Shown one piece after another: positions 51,215 to 61,909 of a stretch of 64,000 nt of DNA. The position numbers and the translations under genes are program-made. Position 1 is the first letter of the stretch. Every line of letters starts with the position of its first letter. The notes under the pieces are model-generated. The model saw only the letters and a list, made by a program, of their open reading frames with translations, searched no databases and had not been told where the DNA came from. This DNA comes from Saccharopolyspora elongata (lineage in GTDB: Bacteria; Actinomycetota; Actinomycetes; Mycobacteriales; Pseudonocardiaceae), in the NCBI RefSeq assembly GCF_004348985.1, contig NZ_SMKW01000032.1, forward strand, positions 40,631 to 104,630, written 5' to 3'.

Positions 51215-51478
51215 ATGATTCTTTGCAATCATGAACGAACGCCGCCGCAGTACCGCGCACGCGTCTTGGGCGCGATATCCGCGGGAGCGCTGCTGGGAAT
51301 GCCGGCCGGAACGCTGATCGCGGGACTGCTCAGCGACCACATCGGACTGATGCCCAGCATCGCGGTGTTCACCGCCGCGTCCGCGGCGATGTCCTTGTGC
51401 CCGCTGCTGTTCCCGGCGTGGCGCGCCGTCGACCGAAGGACTTCCCCTGCCCGGGAACGAGCCGGGGAAGTCCTTTGA
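51215..51478 (+). pseudogene. C-terminal remnant of an MFS transporter
   Basis: The last 87 codons of a major facilitator (RARVLGAISAGALLGMPAGT, then a second hydrophobic segment IAVFTAASAAMSLCPLLFP) with no N-terminal helices. The ATG at 51215 is fortuitous. The hairpin GCAAAGAA (51197-51204)/TTCTTTGC (51219-51226) lies at the break. The 160 bases before it (51054-51214) show no gene. Confidence 0.65.
51436..51475. terminator. Hairpin terminator after the resistance ATPase
   Basis: Perfect 12-bp arms AAGGACTTCCCC (51436-51447) and GGGGAAGTCCTT (51464-51475) followed by T. It lies between the MFS remnant (+) and the ABC ATPase gene (-) and is probably bidirectional. Confidence 0.75.
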
Positions 51479-51484
51479 GGACGG

Positions 51485-53878
<2,394 letters not shown>

Positions 53879-54148
53879 CGTGTCTCCATCTTGTCGGGCG
53901 GGGGCCGCGTTCGCGGGCTCCCTCGGCGTCGCCTGGCTCGATCCGATCAGCGTCGAGTCCGGAAGTGGGTGCGGTCCGACCTGCGGTGTCGTTCGGGGTG
54001 GCGCGGCCCGGCCGCGCTCGGCGCGAGGTCCGGTGCCGGCGTCGTCAGGCCGGGTGCGGCGCGGCGCCGGTGGCCACCGGGAGGTCGCCGCCGACGCCGT
54101 GCGCGGGCTCCTCCACGGTACCGTCCGCGCAGGTCATGGCCGGAGGGA

Positions 54149-54559
54149 TCAGCGCTGTTCCTGGATGCGGACCATGTTGCCGGCGGGGTCGCGGAAGGCG
54201 CAGTCGCGGACCCCGTAGGGCTGCTCGGTCGGCTCCTGGACGACCTCGGCGTCGCCGGCCTGCAGCCGCTCGAAGGTGCCGTCGAGGTCCTTGGTGGCCA
54301 GCACGATGATCCCGTAGGTGCCCTTGGCCATCATTTCGGAGATGGTGCGGCGCTCGTCGTCGGTGATGCCGGGGCTGGCGGCCGGCGGGAACAGGACGAG
54401 GGAGGTGCCGGGCTGGCCGGGAGGACCGACGGTGATCCAGTGCATCCCGCCGTATTCGACGTCGTTGCGGACCTCGAAGCCGAGGGCGTCGCGGTAGAAG
54501 GCCAGCGACGCGTTCGGGTCCTCGTGCGGGAGGAAGGTCGAGTGAATGCTGATGTCCAT
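54149..54559 (-). CDS. VOC-family (glyoxalase/bleomycin-resistance-like) protein
   Basis: A 136-residue glyoxalase-fold protein: IHSTFLPHEDPNASLAFYRDALGFEVRNDVEYGGMHWITVGPP, RLQAGDAEVVQEPTEQPYGVRDCAFRDPAGNMVRI. The C-terminal acidic metal position (DPAGN) and the GFEVRND segment are standard. It lies 10 nt downstream of the AraC-type gene on the same strand and is probably cotranscribed. Likely an electrophile-binding or resistance protein. Confidence 0.9.
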   Translation of the reverse strand: MDISIHSTFLPHEDPNASLAFYRDALGFEVRNDVEYGGMHWITVGPPGQPGTSLVLFPPAASPGITDDERRTISEMMAKGTYGIIVLATKDLDGTFERLQAGDAEVVQEPTEQPYGVRDCAFRDPAGNMVRIQEQR

Positions 54560-54569
54560 GCGGGTCAGG

Positions 54570-55013
54570 CTATGTGCGGCCAGGTGACCGCGCTTCTCGA
54601 TTCCTGATCGGTCTGGTCACCTGCTTCGCCACGCACGACGGCATCCCGGCGGTGGCGCGCGCGGCCTCGTTCCGGTAGGCGCTGGGCGGCATGCCGACCA
54701 GCTCGGTGAAGCGGGTGCTGAAGGTGCCCAGCGAAGAGCAGCCGACCGCGAAGCAGACCTCGGTGACGCTGAGATCGCCGCGCCGCAGCAGCGCCATGGC
54801 GCGCTCGATGCGCCGCGTCATCAGGTAGCCGTAAGGCGACTCGCCGTAGGCGAGCCGGAACTGGCGGCTGAGGTGCCCGGCGGACATGTGCGCGTCGCGG
54901 GCGAGCGCCTCGACGTCCAGCGGCTGCGCGTACTCCCGGTCGATCCGGTCGCGAACGCGGCGGAGCCGGGCGAGATCGCTCAAGCGCTGAGCCTCCGATG
55001 GTCTGCTGGTCAC
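54570..55013 (-). CDS. Short AraC-family transcriptional regulator
   Basis: A 147-residue regulator that is essentially the AraC DNA-binding domain: VRDRIDREYAQPLDVEALARDAHMSAGHLSRQFRLAYGESPYGYLMTRRIERAMALLRRGDLSVTEVCFAVGCSSLGTFSTRFTELVGMPPSAYR. No ligand domain is present (stand-alone SoxS/MarA type). Start GTG 55013. It heads a two-gene operon with the VOC protein. Confidence 0.9.
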   Translation of the reverse strand: MTSRPSEAQRLSDLARLRRVRDRIDREYAQPLDVEALARDAHMSAGHLSRQFRLAYGESPYGYLMTRRIERAMALLRRGDLSVTEVCFAVGCSSLGTFSTRFTELVGMPPSAYRNEAARATAGMPSCVAKQVTRPIRNREARSPGRT

Positions 55014-55066
55014 CTGCGAAATCGTGCCACACGCGACGCCGGGCGGAACAAGGCGAACGCGGTGCG

Positions 55067-55489
55067 TCAGCGGTCCTCGAACCACGGGTTCGCAGCGGTG
55101 CCCTTGGCCTCGATGAGCTTGGTGCGCCCGTTGCGGCAGAAGGCGAAGTCCCTGCTCCGGAACGGGCTTCCGAACGCGGCGACCGCTTCGACGTGGACCG
55201 GGGCGTACTCGCCGACCCCCACGTCGCCGGCGTCGAGAGTTCTCGCTTCCGACCGGCCGAAGTAGGACGTCCATTCGGTCGAGTACGGTTCGCTGTTCTC
55301 GGCACGCACGGTGAACGCGACGGCGAAAGCACCATCGTTGCTGACCGTGACCGACTGGTAGCACGGTTCGAACAGGGCGCTGGGGTCGTCGAGTTTCACC
55401 GTCGCGTGAGCGGAAACGCCCGCAGCCATCGGCACAGTGGCGGCCAAGGCGGTAGTGGCACCTATCAACCCGCGATGCAGAGCATGCAT
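55067..55489 (-). CDS. Small secreted hypothetical protein
   Basis: A 140-residue protein with a signal peptide (MHALHRGLIGATTALAATVP, cleavage near VSAHA). The mature part is small, with two Cys residues (EPCYQSV and AFCRNGR) that could form a disulfide. ATG 55489 has AAGGAG upstream. I do not recognise the family; the fold may be an all-beta extracellular domain. It stands alone. Confidence 0.72.
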   Translation of the reverse strand: MHALHRGLIGATTALAATVPMAAGVSAHATVKLDDPSALFEPCYQSVTVSNDGAFAVAFTVRAENSEPYSTEWTSYFGRSEARTLDAGDVGVGEYAPVHVEAVAAFGSPFRSRDFAFCRNGRTKLIEAKGTAANPWFEDR

Positions 55490-55961
55490 GACAAAGCTCC
55501 TTAAGCCTGGGGAATGCTCGGGAACACGGCGGAGTCAACTGATCCCCGAAGGCCGCGACAACGAAGACGAGGTGCTTTCACCCAATAATCCAGCGTCGTC
55601 ACCTGTCCGAGCGGCCCACGAGGCTGGCACCGGCCGGATGTGTCCCATGATCGTGTTACCGGAGTCGTCGGATGGAGGTGCGACGTGCCGTCGCCCCCCG
55701 AAGGAGACGAGCCGTGGTGCAACGAGACCGGAATCCCACGTAGCGAAGAGCTCTTGCGGACCGACAGCTACGACGAGCTGGACGAGAACAGGCCCCTACC
55801 CGGCGAGATCCCGGGTAGGGGCCTGTTCGTTGTGCGCGGGCTTGGTGCTGCGACTGCAGTCAGCGGTGACAGCAAGGCCGCCTCAGCAACTACAAACGCC
55901 GGAGCCGGCCACCCGCCTGAGGAGTGGTCGCGGCGTTGCGCCCTCTCAGCTGCGGTGCGTG
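55490..55961. other. Gap with an orphan ORF start and strong hairpin
   Basis: No complete gene. A GTG at 55685 has GGAGGT at ideal spacing and opens a frame (PSPPEGDEPWCNETGIPRSE) that runs into the hairpin at 55786-55828 and on antisense to the next gene. It is probably the 5' part of a truncated gene. Confidence 0.4.
55786..55828. terminator. Eighteen-bp hairpin terminator
   Basis: Perfect 18-bp arms, GAACAGGCCCCTACCCGG (55786-55803) and its complement (55811-55828), with a 7-nt loop, followed by GTTGTG. One of the strongest stems in the window; it is placed to end transcription through the orphan frame and from the secreted-protein gene on the other strand. Confidence 0.8.
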
Positions 55962-56228
55962 TTACTTGGGGACCCGCAATTCGGTATTGCCGTCGTAGAA
56001 CATGCATTCGCCGTTGGGGAAGAAGGTCACCCTGTACAACTCGCAATTCCGGACTTGGTCATCTCCGGTTCCAGGCCACATCGCAACAACGTCGTAGGAC
56101 GCCTGCGCGACGGCCTTGTGCGCGACGGCCTCGGTGGCGGGACTGGCCGAGGCCGGTCCGGCCATGAAAACCGCAGCGCCGAATGCGACCAGGGCAACGC
56201 CGAAACCGGCGGCACGCCTACGAAACAT
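55962..56228 (-). CDS. Small secreted protein with signal peptide
   Basis: An 88-residue protein. Signal peptide (RRRAAGFGVALVAFGAAVFM then GPASASP, cleavage near ASA) and a 55-residue mature chain with two Cys (NCELYRVTFFPNGECMFYD), suggestive of a disulfide. ATG 56228 has GGAGA upstream. Family unknown; actinomycetes encode many such secreted small proteins. Confidence 0.72.
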   Translation of the reverse strand: MFRRRAAGFGVALVAFGAAVFMAGPASASPATEAVAHKAVAQASYDVVAMWPGTGDDQVRNCELYRVTFFPNGECMFYDGNTELRVPK

Positions 56229-56605
56229 CAAGAGTCTCCACTAGTACCAGGGGTCAACCTTCGCTTTTGCCGAGACCGTAGCAATTTCTATGCGGAAAAT
56301 GCCGACGGAAAGCGTTCTCGGGCACCGGGTTCGCCCGAAGTACTCTTCCCCGTGAAGGTCGCGTCGACTGCCGCGCCGAGACCCTACGGGTTCGGGGCGA
56401 GGTACGGCCATGACCGTGTTAGGTGGACGTTGCGCCGCCTCTACGCCGGGCTTCAGACCTGAGGACCTCACGGTCGAGCCTGGCACTTCCGCCCCGGGCA
56501 AGCCTGCGCCGGGTTCCAGGGCGCGTTCCGCCTGCAGGCGGCAGGGCAAAACGTCACAGGCTTTGACGCTAGGTGCGGACGTGACCGCCCCAGTGCCAGG
56601 TCGTT
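56229..56605. other. Gene-free stretch
   Basis: 377 bases between a secreted-protein gene and a small coiled-coil gene. No frame with plausible codon use and no clear palindrome was found. Confidence 0.4.
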
Positions 56606-56824
56606 CTAGCGAAGCCGTGGCGGTCTGGTTCGGAAACGCAACTGCTCCGTCGGACGTTCTTGCGCCTGCTCAACGGCGAGTTCAAGTTGATCTGTCAGCT
56701 CCCGGACGAGCCGCCGCAGTGAATCGCTCCACTCTGGACGCACTTCGAGGCTGACGAGGCACTCTTGGAAAGCCACGAGGTGGCCCCGGGCCTTCTCGTA
56801 CTCGCGCTGTAACTGGTCCGTCAC
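56606..56824 (-). CDS. Small charged helical protein
   Basis: A 72-residue protein (TDQLQREYEKARGHLVAFQE, VRELTDQLELAVEQAQERPT) with a heptad-like helical pattern. GTG 56824 has no Shine-Dalgarno sequence, so it could be leaderless. Codon third positions fit a real gene. Function unknown. Confidence 0.5.
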   Translation of the reverse strand: MTDQLQREYEKARGHLVAFQECLVSLEVRPEWSDSLRRLVRELTDQLELAVEQAQERPTEQLRFRTRPPRLR

Positions 56825-56949
56825 ATGATCAGTATGAGTTGTTGAGCCTGCAACTAGTTTATCGTTCTGATAACACCGCTCGCTGCTCCGTGGCGAGCCC
56901 GCTCGCCTGGGTTGCTCGAGCCGCGCCCGGTTCGCCGTGGGCTGGGGTT

Positions 56950-57594
56950 CTACCAGGGGACGGGTTGTCTATGGCGGTCCAGGAACCGCAGGCCTGGGGT
57001 GCCAGCCTGCGCCTCGAGGACGTCGGCGACGGCGGGAATGCTCTGCTGGGGGGTGAGGGGCGCGTCGAGGCCGCCGAGCTGGGTCTGGTTGTGGCCGGGG
57101 TCGATGAGCAGTTTGGTGTGCCCGTCGTCGGCGTGGCGGGTGGCGTAGCTGCGCATCAGCTGGTTGAGCGCGGCCTTGCTGGCCTTGTAGAGCTCGTAGC
57201 CGTCCTCGGTGTTCAGCGAGATGCTGCCCTGCTCGGAGGACATGACCGCGACGGTCCCGCCGGGCCTGACGAGTCCGCGAAGAGTCTCAATGGCGCGCAG
57301 CGGGCTCAACGCGTTGGTGATCATCACCTCGGTGAACATCTCGGTCGGGACCTTGTCGATGGGCAGATTGCCTCGGTTGATCGCGGCATTGACGAACAGC
57401 AGGTCGAGTCGGCGGTCTGCGAGGCGTTCGCGCAGGGCGGCGAGCTGTTGCGGGCTTGTCATCTCCAACGACTCGGCCTCCAGCCGCTCGTGCCAGGCGT
57501 CGGCGCCCGCCCTCGGCCCGCCGCCGTGCTGGCGCGTCGTGGCGATGACCCGCCAGCCGCGCCGGGCGAGTTCGTTGGCTAGGGCGAGGCCCGC
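56950..57594 (-). pseudogene. SDR-family dehydrogenase truncated at its N-terminus
   Basis: Clear short-chain dehydrogenase: LALANELARRGWRVIATTRQ, LDLLFVNAAINRG (NAA motif), PGGTVAVMSSEQGS (catalytic Ser), YELYKASKAALNQL (YxxxK) and a normal C-terminus. The first strand and Gly-rich motif that should precede GLALANEL are missing: at about 57594 the sequence passes directly into a TetR remnant on the other strand. It cannot bind NAD(P) normally and lacks a start. Confidence 0.75.
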
Positions 57595-58041
57595 GTCGCC
57601 AAGCAGACCATCTACCGCTGGTGGCCCTCGAAGGTCGAGATCCTCCTCGACACGCTCATCGAGGACAGCGGCAAGCGCCTTCCTGTCCCGACCGGCAAGC
57701 CCACGGCGGAAAGCATCCGCGGCTACCTCCGCGGGCTCGCGCGATTCCTCACCCGCGACCCCGCCGGCAAGGTCCTGCTCGCGCTCATCGCCGAGGCGCA
57801 GCACGACCCCGACACGGCGACGAGCTTCCACCAGCGCTATCTCAGCCCGCGCCGCGACCAGGAACGCGACATGCTCGCGCGCGCTATCCAGGCCGGCGAG
57901 GTGTCGCCAAGCCTCGGTCCCGACGCCACCCTCGACGCCCTCGTCGGCCCGATCGTCTATCGCGCCTTCACCGGGGCGAGCATCCCCCGCGGCCTGGTGG
58001 ACACCCTCGTCGAAGACCTGCTCAAGCCCCGTCCCGACTGA
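57592..58041 (+). pseudogene. TetR-family regulator truncated at its N-terminus
   Basis: The frame from 57595 reads VAKQTIYRWWPSKVEILLDT, the end of a TetR HTH, then a complete TetR C-terminal domain (ALIAEAQHDPDTATSFHQRY, GPIVYRAFTGASIPRGLVDT) to the stop at 58041. The first part of the HTH is absent, and the other side of the junction is the SDR gene on the opposite strand. A deletion removed the divergent promoter and both N-termini. Confidence 0.75.
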
Positions 58042-58242
58042 GCGCCCGCCCAGCTTTCCGCCAACATGACCGCCAGGCACCCGCCCCGACGGCACCTTCA
58101 TGCCGCATAGCGCGTACCGCGAGGCGGATGTTCGAGGTCAGCCAAGGCGACTGGCGATATCGACGCGGAATCGGCGAAACCTGATCAGGATCCCCAGTGT
58201 CCTAGGAGTTGATTTCCAACAATCAGGACGGAGCCCAGCAGC

Positions 58243-58923
58243 GTGACTGACCTCTACCAGATCTCCATCGACGACAAGACGGATGCCACCCTGCGCGGCC
58301 GGATCCACATGATCAATCCCGATGCGGGACTCTTCCCGGAAGAACTCGACTTCCCGCTGCGGATCATCATCGACGCATGGCACCGCATGAAGCACGGGTA
58401 CTTCTTCACTGGCCACCACCTCGGAGACGACCGGCTGCCCATGCCCCGCGAGCGGGCGGCCGCGATCGCGACCGAGCATGAGATGAAGGAGGAGTTCGAG
58501 GAGTGCCAGGCACTTGACGAAGGGGCGGAAGTCCGCATCGAACCGGGCGACGGGGCGATGCTTTCTGCAGCTGACGCCGAAGGTGCGGACGCCTACGAGA
58601 AGGCGAGTCTACGCATCGCGGAGAAGTACGGGATGCAGTTCCGCATGAGGTGGATGAGCAACCGCGAGTGGTACATCCAGGGCGAGCGCGACGGCGAAGC
58701 CTTCCTCGACCGTGCCTACGGAATCATCAACGCCTTTGAAGTAGGCGAACCGCACAACATGCCGCCCTTCTGGGACGCCGACGACGATTTCGTGGCACCC
58801 AAAACCCTCGACGGGTACCCGTACGTCGAGTTCACCCTTACCGTGCGCGACGCCCGCTACCTCGCGCACCTATCGCGCGGTATGCACTGGGCGACGGCAA
58901 TCTACGGTGAGCTCGAAGACTGA
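58243..58923 (+). CDS. Hypothetical protein, 226 residues
   Basis: A soluble acidic protein (YQISIDDKTDATLRGRIHMI, IIIDAWHRMKHGYFFTGHHL, MRWMSNREWYIQGERDGEAF) with no motif I can assign. It starts at GTG 58243. Codon use is typical for this genome, so it is probably genuine. It sits between the deletion scar and the LysE region, with 200 gene-free bases before it. Confidence 0.7.
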   Translation: MTDLYQISIDDKTDATLRGRIHMINPDAGLFPEELDFPLRIIIDAWHRMKHGYFFTGHHLGDDRLPMPRERAAAIATEHEMKEEFEECQALDEGAEVRIEPGDGAMLSAADAEGADAYEKASLRIAEKYGMQFRMRWMSNREWYIQGERDGEAFLDRAYGIINAFEVGEPHNMPPFWDADDDFVAPKTLDGYPYVEFTLTVRDARYLAHLSRGMHWATAIYGELED

Positions 58924-59086
58924 CACTGAATAGTTAGAGCCGCCAATGCAGGCGCAGCCGCAGCGGGCAAGACCAGCCACGCCCCCTGACGCGGGATTTT
59001 GAGACGCGAAAAGCGCGACTCCGGCGGCGCCCTGCCTCCCGGCGGACGCTGTGATCCGAACTCCCCTACACCTAGCCGTAGCTCCT

Positions 59087-59101
59087 ACGGAGGTTGTGAA
59101 C
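59087..59101. repeat. Left copy of a 15-bp inverted repeat flanking the LysE gene
   Basis: ACGGAGGTTGTGAAC here is the exact complement of GTTCACAACCTCCGT at 59896-59910; similarity extends imperfectly a further 10 bases inward of the copy. The rest of 58924-59210 shows no gene. Confidence 0.6.
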
Positions 59102-59210
59102 GTCGGCTTGCGCATGGGGGTGGGGGTCGTGATGACTGATTTCCGCCAGATTCAAGGGCCTGCCTCTTGAAGACTCGACGTATGCGTTCTTGGTACTGGT
59201 GCGTGCGCGG

Positions 59211-59840
59211 ATGAGCGCGAACACGTTCGTCGCGTTGCTGATGTTCCTGTTCCCACTCGCGTACAGCCCTGGCCCGGGTAACGCGTTCTTCGCCGCGATC
59301 GGTGCGTCAAAGGGGCTGCGCGCCGCGGTCCCGGCGCTTGCCGGTTATCACGTCGCGACGTTCGTCGTGACCGCGCTCATCGGTCTGGGCATGGGCGTCA
59401 CGATCCTGAACCACCCGGTAGTCGCGAAAGCGCTTAGCGTGCTCGGCAGTCTCTACGTCCTCTGGCTGGCGTTCAGTTTCATTCGCGCGGCCCGCGCCAA
59501 GGCGTCGCCGAGGACCGAGAGCGTGCCGCCGAAGGAGCAGAGCATCGGGTTCTGGGCCGGCGCGATCGTGCTGCTGCTGAACCCGAAGGCATACTACATC
59601 CTCGCCGTGATGTTCACGCAGTTCCTGCGCCCATCTGTCGACGACAACGTGCTCACCGTCCTGGCGATCACCACTGTCTTCACTCTCAACAACCTGATCG
59701 CGTTCATCGTCTGGGCACTGGGTGGACGCGCCCTCACGACACTGTTCCGAAGCGAACGGTCGAGGCGATGGATCGATTATCTCTTCGCCGCGACGCTCAT
59801 CGCCGTCGCGATCTGGATGGCAGTTCCGTTGTTCACGTAG
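59211..59840 (+). CDS. LysE-family translocator (RhtB-like exporter)
   Basis: A 209-residue, five-to-six-helix exporter: LLMFLFPLAYSPGPGNAFFAAIGASKGLRAAVPALAGYHVATFVVTALIGLGMG contains the SPGPG motif typical of LysE/RhtB amino-acid exporters. AIVLLLNPKAYYILAVMFTQF follows. The start ATG 59211 was chosen over GTG 59190 because it fits the family N-terminus. It is bracketed by 15-bp inverted repeats. Confidence 0.9.
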   Translation: MSANTFVALLMFLFPLAYSPGPGNAFFAAIGASKGLRAAVPALAGYHVATFVVTALIGLGMGVTILNHPVVAKALSVLGSLYVLWLAFSFIRAARAKASPRTESVPPKEQSIGFWAGAIVLLLNPKAYYILAVMFTQFLRPSVDDNVLTVLAITTVFTLNNLIAFIVWALGGRALTTLFRSERSRRWIDYLFAATLIAVAIWMAVPLFT

Positions 59841-59895
59841 AACAGAAGCGTCACCGTCACACTCCAGCTTCGGGGGCGCCGTCCCGCCAGACCGT

Positions 59896-59910
59896 GTTCA
59901 CAACCTCCGT
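59896..59910. repeat. Right copy of the 15-bp inverted repeat
   Basis: GTTCACAACCTCCGT, inverted relative to 59087-59101. It lies 11 nt outside the HNH gene 3' end and 55 nt after the LysE stop. Confidence 0.6.
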
Positions 59911-59920
59911 GGGAACTACC

Positions 59921-60260
59921 CTAGCCGCCACTGCGGCGGGACCGCGATCGGTTGCGAGCGGCGTTCTCAGAGCGCGTTTTCACATTGTGGCAGGGCCCGC
60001 AGAGGCTCTGCGCGTTGGCGTGGTCGAACATCGCGCCGCCCTTGGCCAAGGGCAGGATGTGGTCGACCTGCTCGGCTGGCCGGCCACACCCGCGGCAGTT
60101 CGGTTCGAGGCGCAGGTGCTCAGCCTTGAACGCGACATCACGGCGAGCGAGTCGACCGCGGGGCTGGTGTCGGCTGCGCTGCTGCCACGGCTTGTCGGCC
60201 GGTGGTGGTGAGCTCGGTGCAGCCGTCCGCGCTGCATCGGGTGGGTGGTGCTGTTGGCAT
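59921..60260 (-). pseudogene. Phage-type HNH endonuclease, frameshifted
   Basis: The C-terminal part is a typical actinophage HNH nuclease: NCRGCGRPAEQVDHILPLAKGG, then FDHANAQSLCGPCHNVKTRSE. The expected N-terminus, PTAPPTRCSADGCTELTTTG from ATG 60260, is in another frame; the shift is near 60200 (after the TTTG segment, a few bases appear lost). Without it the gene lacks its first zinc cysteines. HNH genes of this type normally lie next to phage terminases. Confidence 0.65.
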
Positions 60261-60324
60261 GGGATCACCCACTTGCCGGATGCCCGATCGGGTTCGGCCG
60301 ACGATGTACGGGTCGAGGCGGTAG

Positions 60325-61401
60325 CGCGGCACCACGCTCCGGGGTGCGGTCGACAAGCGCCTGCTCGCGGTCTCGCCGAGCGCCGGGATCAAACTGGAGA
60401 CGGTCACCGCGGACGACGAGTACTTCATGACGCGCGCCGAGGTGGCACGGTTTCGCGAAGTCGCAGCAGAGGACAGCGAACAAATCGATCTGCTGATCGA
60501 CATCGGCACCGAGACCGGTCTGCGATGGGGCGAACTCGCCGGGCTGCACCTGGAACGCGTCGACACCAAGCGACTCGTGATCCAGGTGCAAGAGGTCTGG
60601 GACAAGCACAGCAATGAGATCAAGCCCTATCCGAAGGGGCGACGTCGCAGAGGTGTGCCGATCACCAGGCGGCTAGCCGGCCGCATCGACGACTACGTGG
60701 AGCGGAATCCGCCGAAGCGATGCCGGGCCCGGCACCGTGGTGGGGGACGTTGCACCGGGGCGCTGTTGCTGGCGTCCAAAGCCGGAACGCCGCTGAACTA
60801 CGGGAACGTGCGTCGTCAGCACAGGGACTCCGTCGCGGAGGGCGCGGGGCTGGCAGGAGTCACGCCGCACGACATGCGGCACACGTACGCGTCGTGGCTG
60901 ATCCAGGATGGGGCCGGCATCGAGACGGTGTCGGCGCTGTTGGGGCACAAGTCGTGGACGACCACCATGCGGTACGCGCACCTGGCGGATGCCCGTTGGG
61001 CACAGGTGCGGGACATCATCGGCGGCCCGGAGCCGACTTCGGGCGGGCTGAGTTCTGACTCGATCGCCGCGGCGGTGCGGGCCCTGGCCGAGGCGGAACC
61101 CGAGCGGTGGGCGGCGGTCGCCGCAGCCCTCGACGGGGAGCAAGATCCGATTTCTGCTCCCTTCGGGGGGAACCGAAGGGAGCGCCAAGATCATCGATCT
61201 GGCGTCCCGCCGCAGATCAGCAGGCTGATCTGGCTTGCGCCCCCGGCAGGATTCGAACCTGCGACACCCGCTTTAGAAGATCTTGCTTACGGTCCTTTCC
61301 GGACAGTCGCGGATTTTCCCTGTGGTCTCAACGGATCCCGATTGCGAACGCTGGCTGTTCAGCGTCGGTTGCGGACGTTTCCGGTTGATTCCTGGGGGTA
61401 A
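60325..61401 (+). pseudogene. Tyrosine recombinase (integrase), N-terminus missing
   Basis: The catalytic domain of a phage or AICE-type integrase: ETGLRWGELAGLHLE (Arg I), GVTPHDMRHTYASWLIQDG (H-xx-R), LLGHKSWTTTMRYAHL (His and Tyr). The open frame begins after a stop at 60322, with LLAVSPSAGIKLE corresponding to the linker after the core-binding domain; that domain and the start are missing (ATG 60427 would also omit them). The 3' end runs through a tRNA fragment, giving the familiar PPAGFEPATPALE translation. Probably a decayed element. Confidence 0.8.
61238..61278 (-). other. tRNA-Arg(TCT) 3' half, integrase attachment site
   Basis: The minus strand gives a tRNA from the anticodon loop CTTCTAA (TCT) through the variable region and T-arm GCAGG-TTCGAAT-CCTGC to the acceptor strand CGGGGGC and the discriminator G. 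The 5' half is absent: the bases where the 5' anticodon stem should be (needed CCGCT) do not pair. It overlaps the integrase gene end, as usual for att cores. Confidence 0.7.
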
Positions 61402-61480
61402 AGTGGGGGTTCGACGTGGAGAGGCGGGCGCGGAGGCACGTCTAGTGACACCCGGAACAGTAGGATGCGCGGCGCATTGA

Positions 61481-61909
61481 TTAGAATCGTCGACCGTAAT
61501 AGCGGTAGATTAAATCCATATCGCGCTTATCTTTTTCGCGTGAACTGCCACCCTTCCACTGAACGACCATGGCCATAGTGACAAACTTGAGGCCATCTAT
61601 GTACTCGGCGTTATCAATCAGAGTGTCAGTATCCCACGCCGCATCTATCCATCGATCGAAAATCTCAATTCGGCCACCCGATAGCTGCACCATGTCACCA
61701 TATCCCGACGGTGCAGGGGAAGGTGTGCCTAGAGTGGTTGCCATTTCCCACGCTTCACCTCTGGCAATGACATCTAGGTCGCTGATATGGCTGCGAATTC
61801 CCCATGCGAAGAGGGGGCCGCTACCAAATATTGCGTAGTCCTGACCAGGGAACGCCAGAGAGGAAAATTCTTGAAATAGGGTGCAGGTTCTAAGATTGTT
61901 TCTTGGCAT
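61481..61909 (-). CDS. Minimal nucleotidyltransferase-like protein
   Basis: A 142-residue protein with the polymerase-beta-type nucleotidyltransferase motif: DYAIFGSGPLFAWGIR, then SHISDLDVIARGEAWEMA (GSG...DLD). KGGSSREKDKRDMDLIYRYY closes the chain, as in small NTases of actinobacteria. No second catalytic Asp/Glu in the expected C-terminal position is obvious. Its start overlaps the stop of the upstream membrane protein gene by one base (TGATG). The pair is markedly AT-richer than the rest of the window. Confidence 0.75.
   Translation of the reverse strand: MPRNNLRTCTLFQEFSSLAFPGQDYAIFGSGPLFAWGIRSHISDLDVIARGEAWEMATTLGTPSPAPSGYGDMVQLSGGRIEIFDRWIDAAWDTDTLIDNAEYIDGLKFVTMAMVVQWKGGSSREKDKRDMDLIYRYYGRRF

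Noticed and set aside
55640..56167. 175-codon plus-strand gene
   Set aside because: Its second half is antisense to a secreted-protein gene with a clear signal peptide and ribosome site, and it reads through an 18-bp terminator.
56950..58101. Single minus-strand gene covering both the SDR and the region antisense to the TetR remnant
   Set aside because: The part beyond 57600 on the minus strand has no family features, while the plus strand gives a clear TetR C-terminus; the frame merely stays open through it.
61238..61401. Reading the end of the integrase (PPAGFEPATPALE) as a normal protein domain
   Set aside because: This stretch is the complement of a tRNA 3' half; the peptide is the well-known translation of that sequence.
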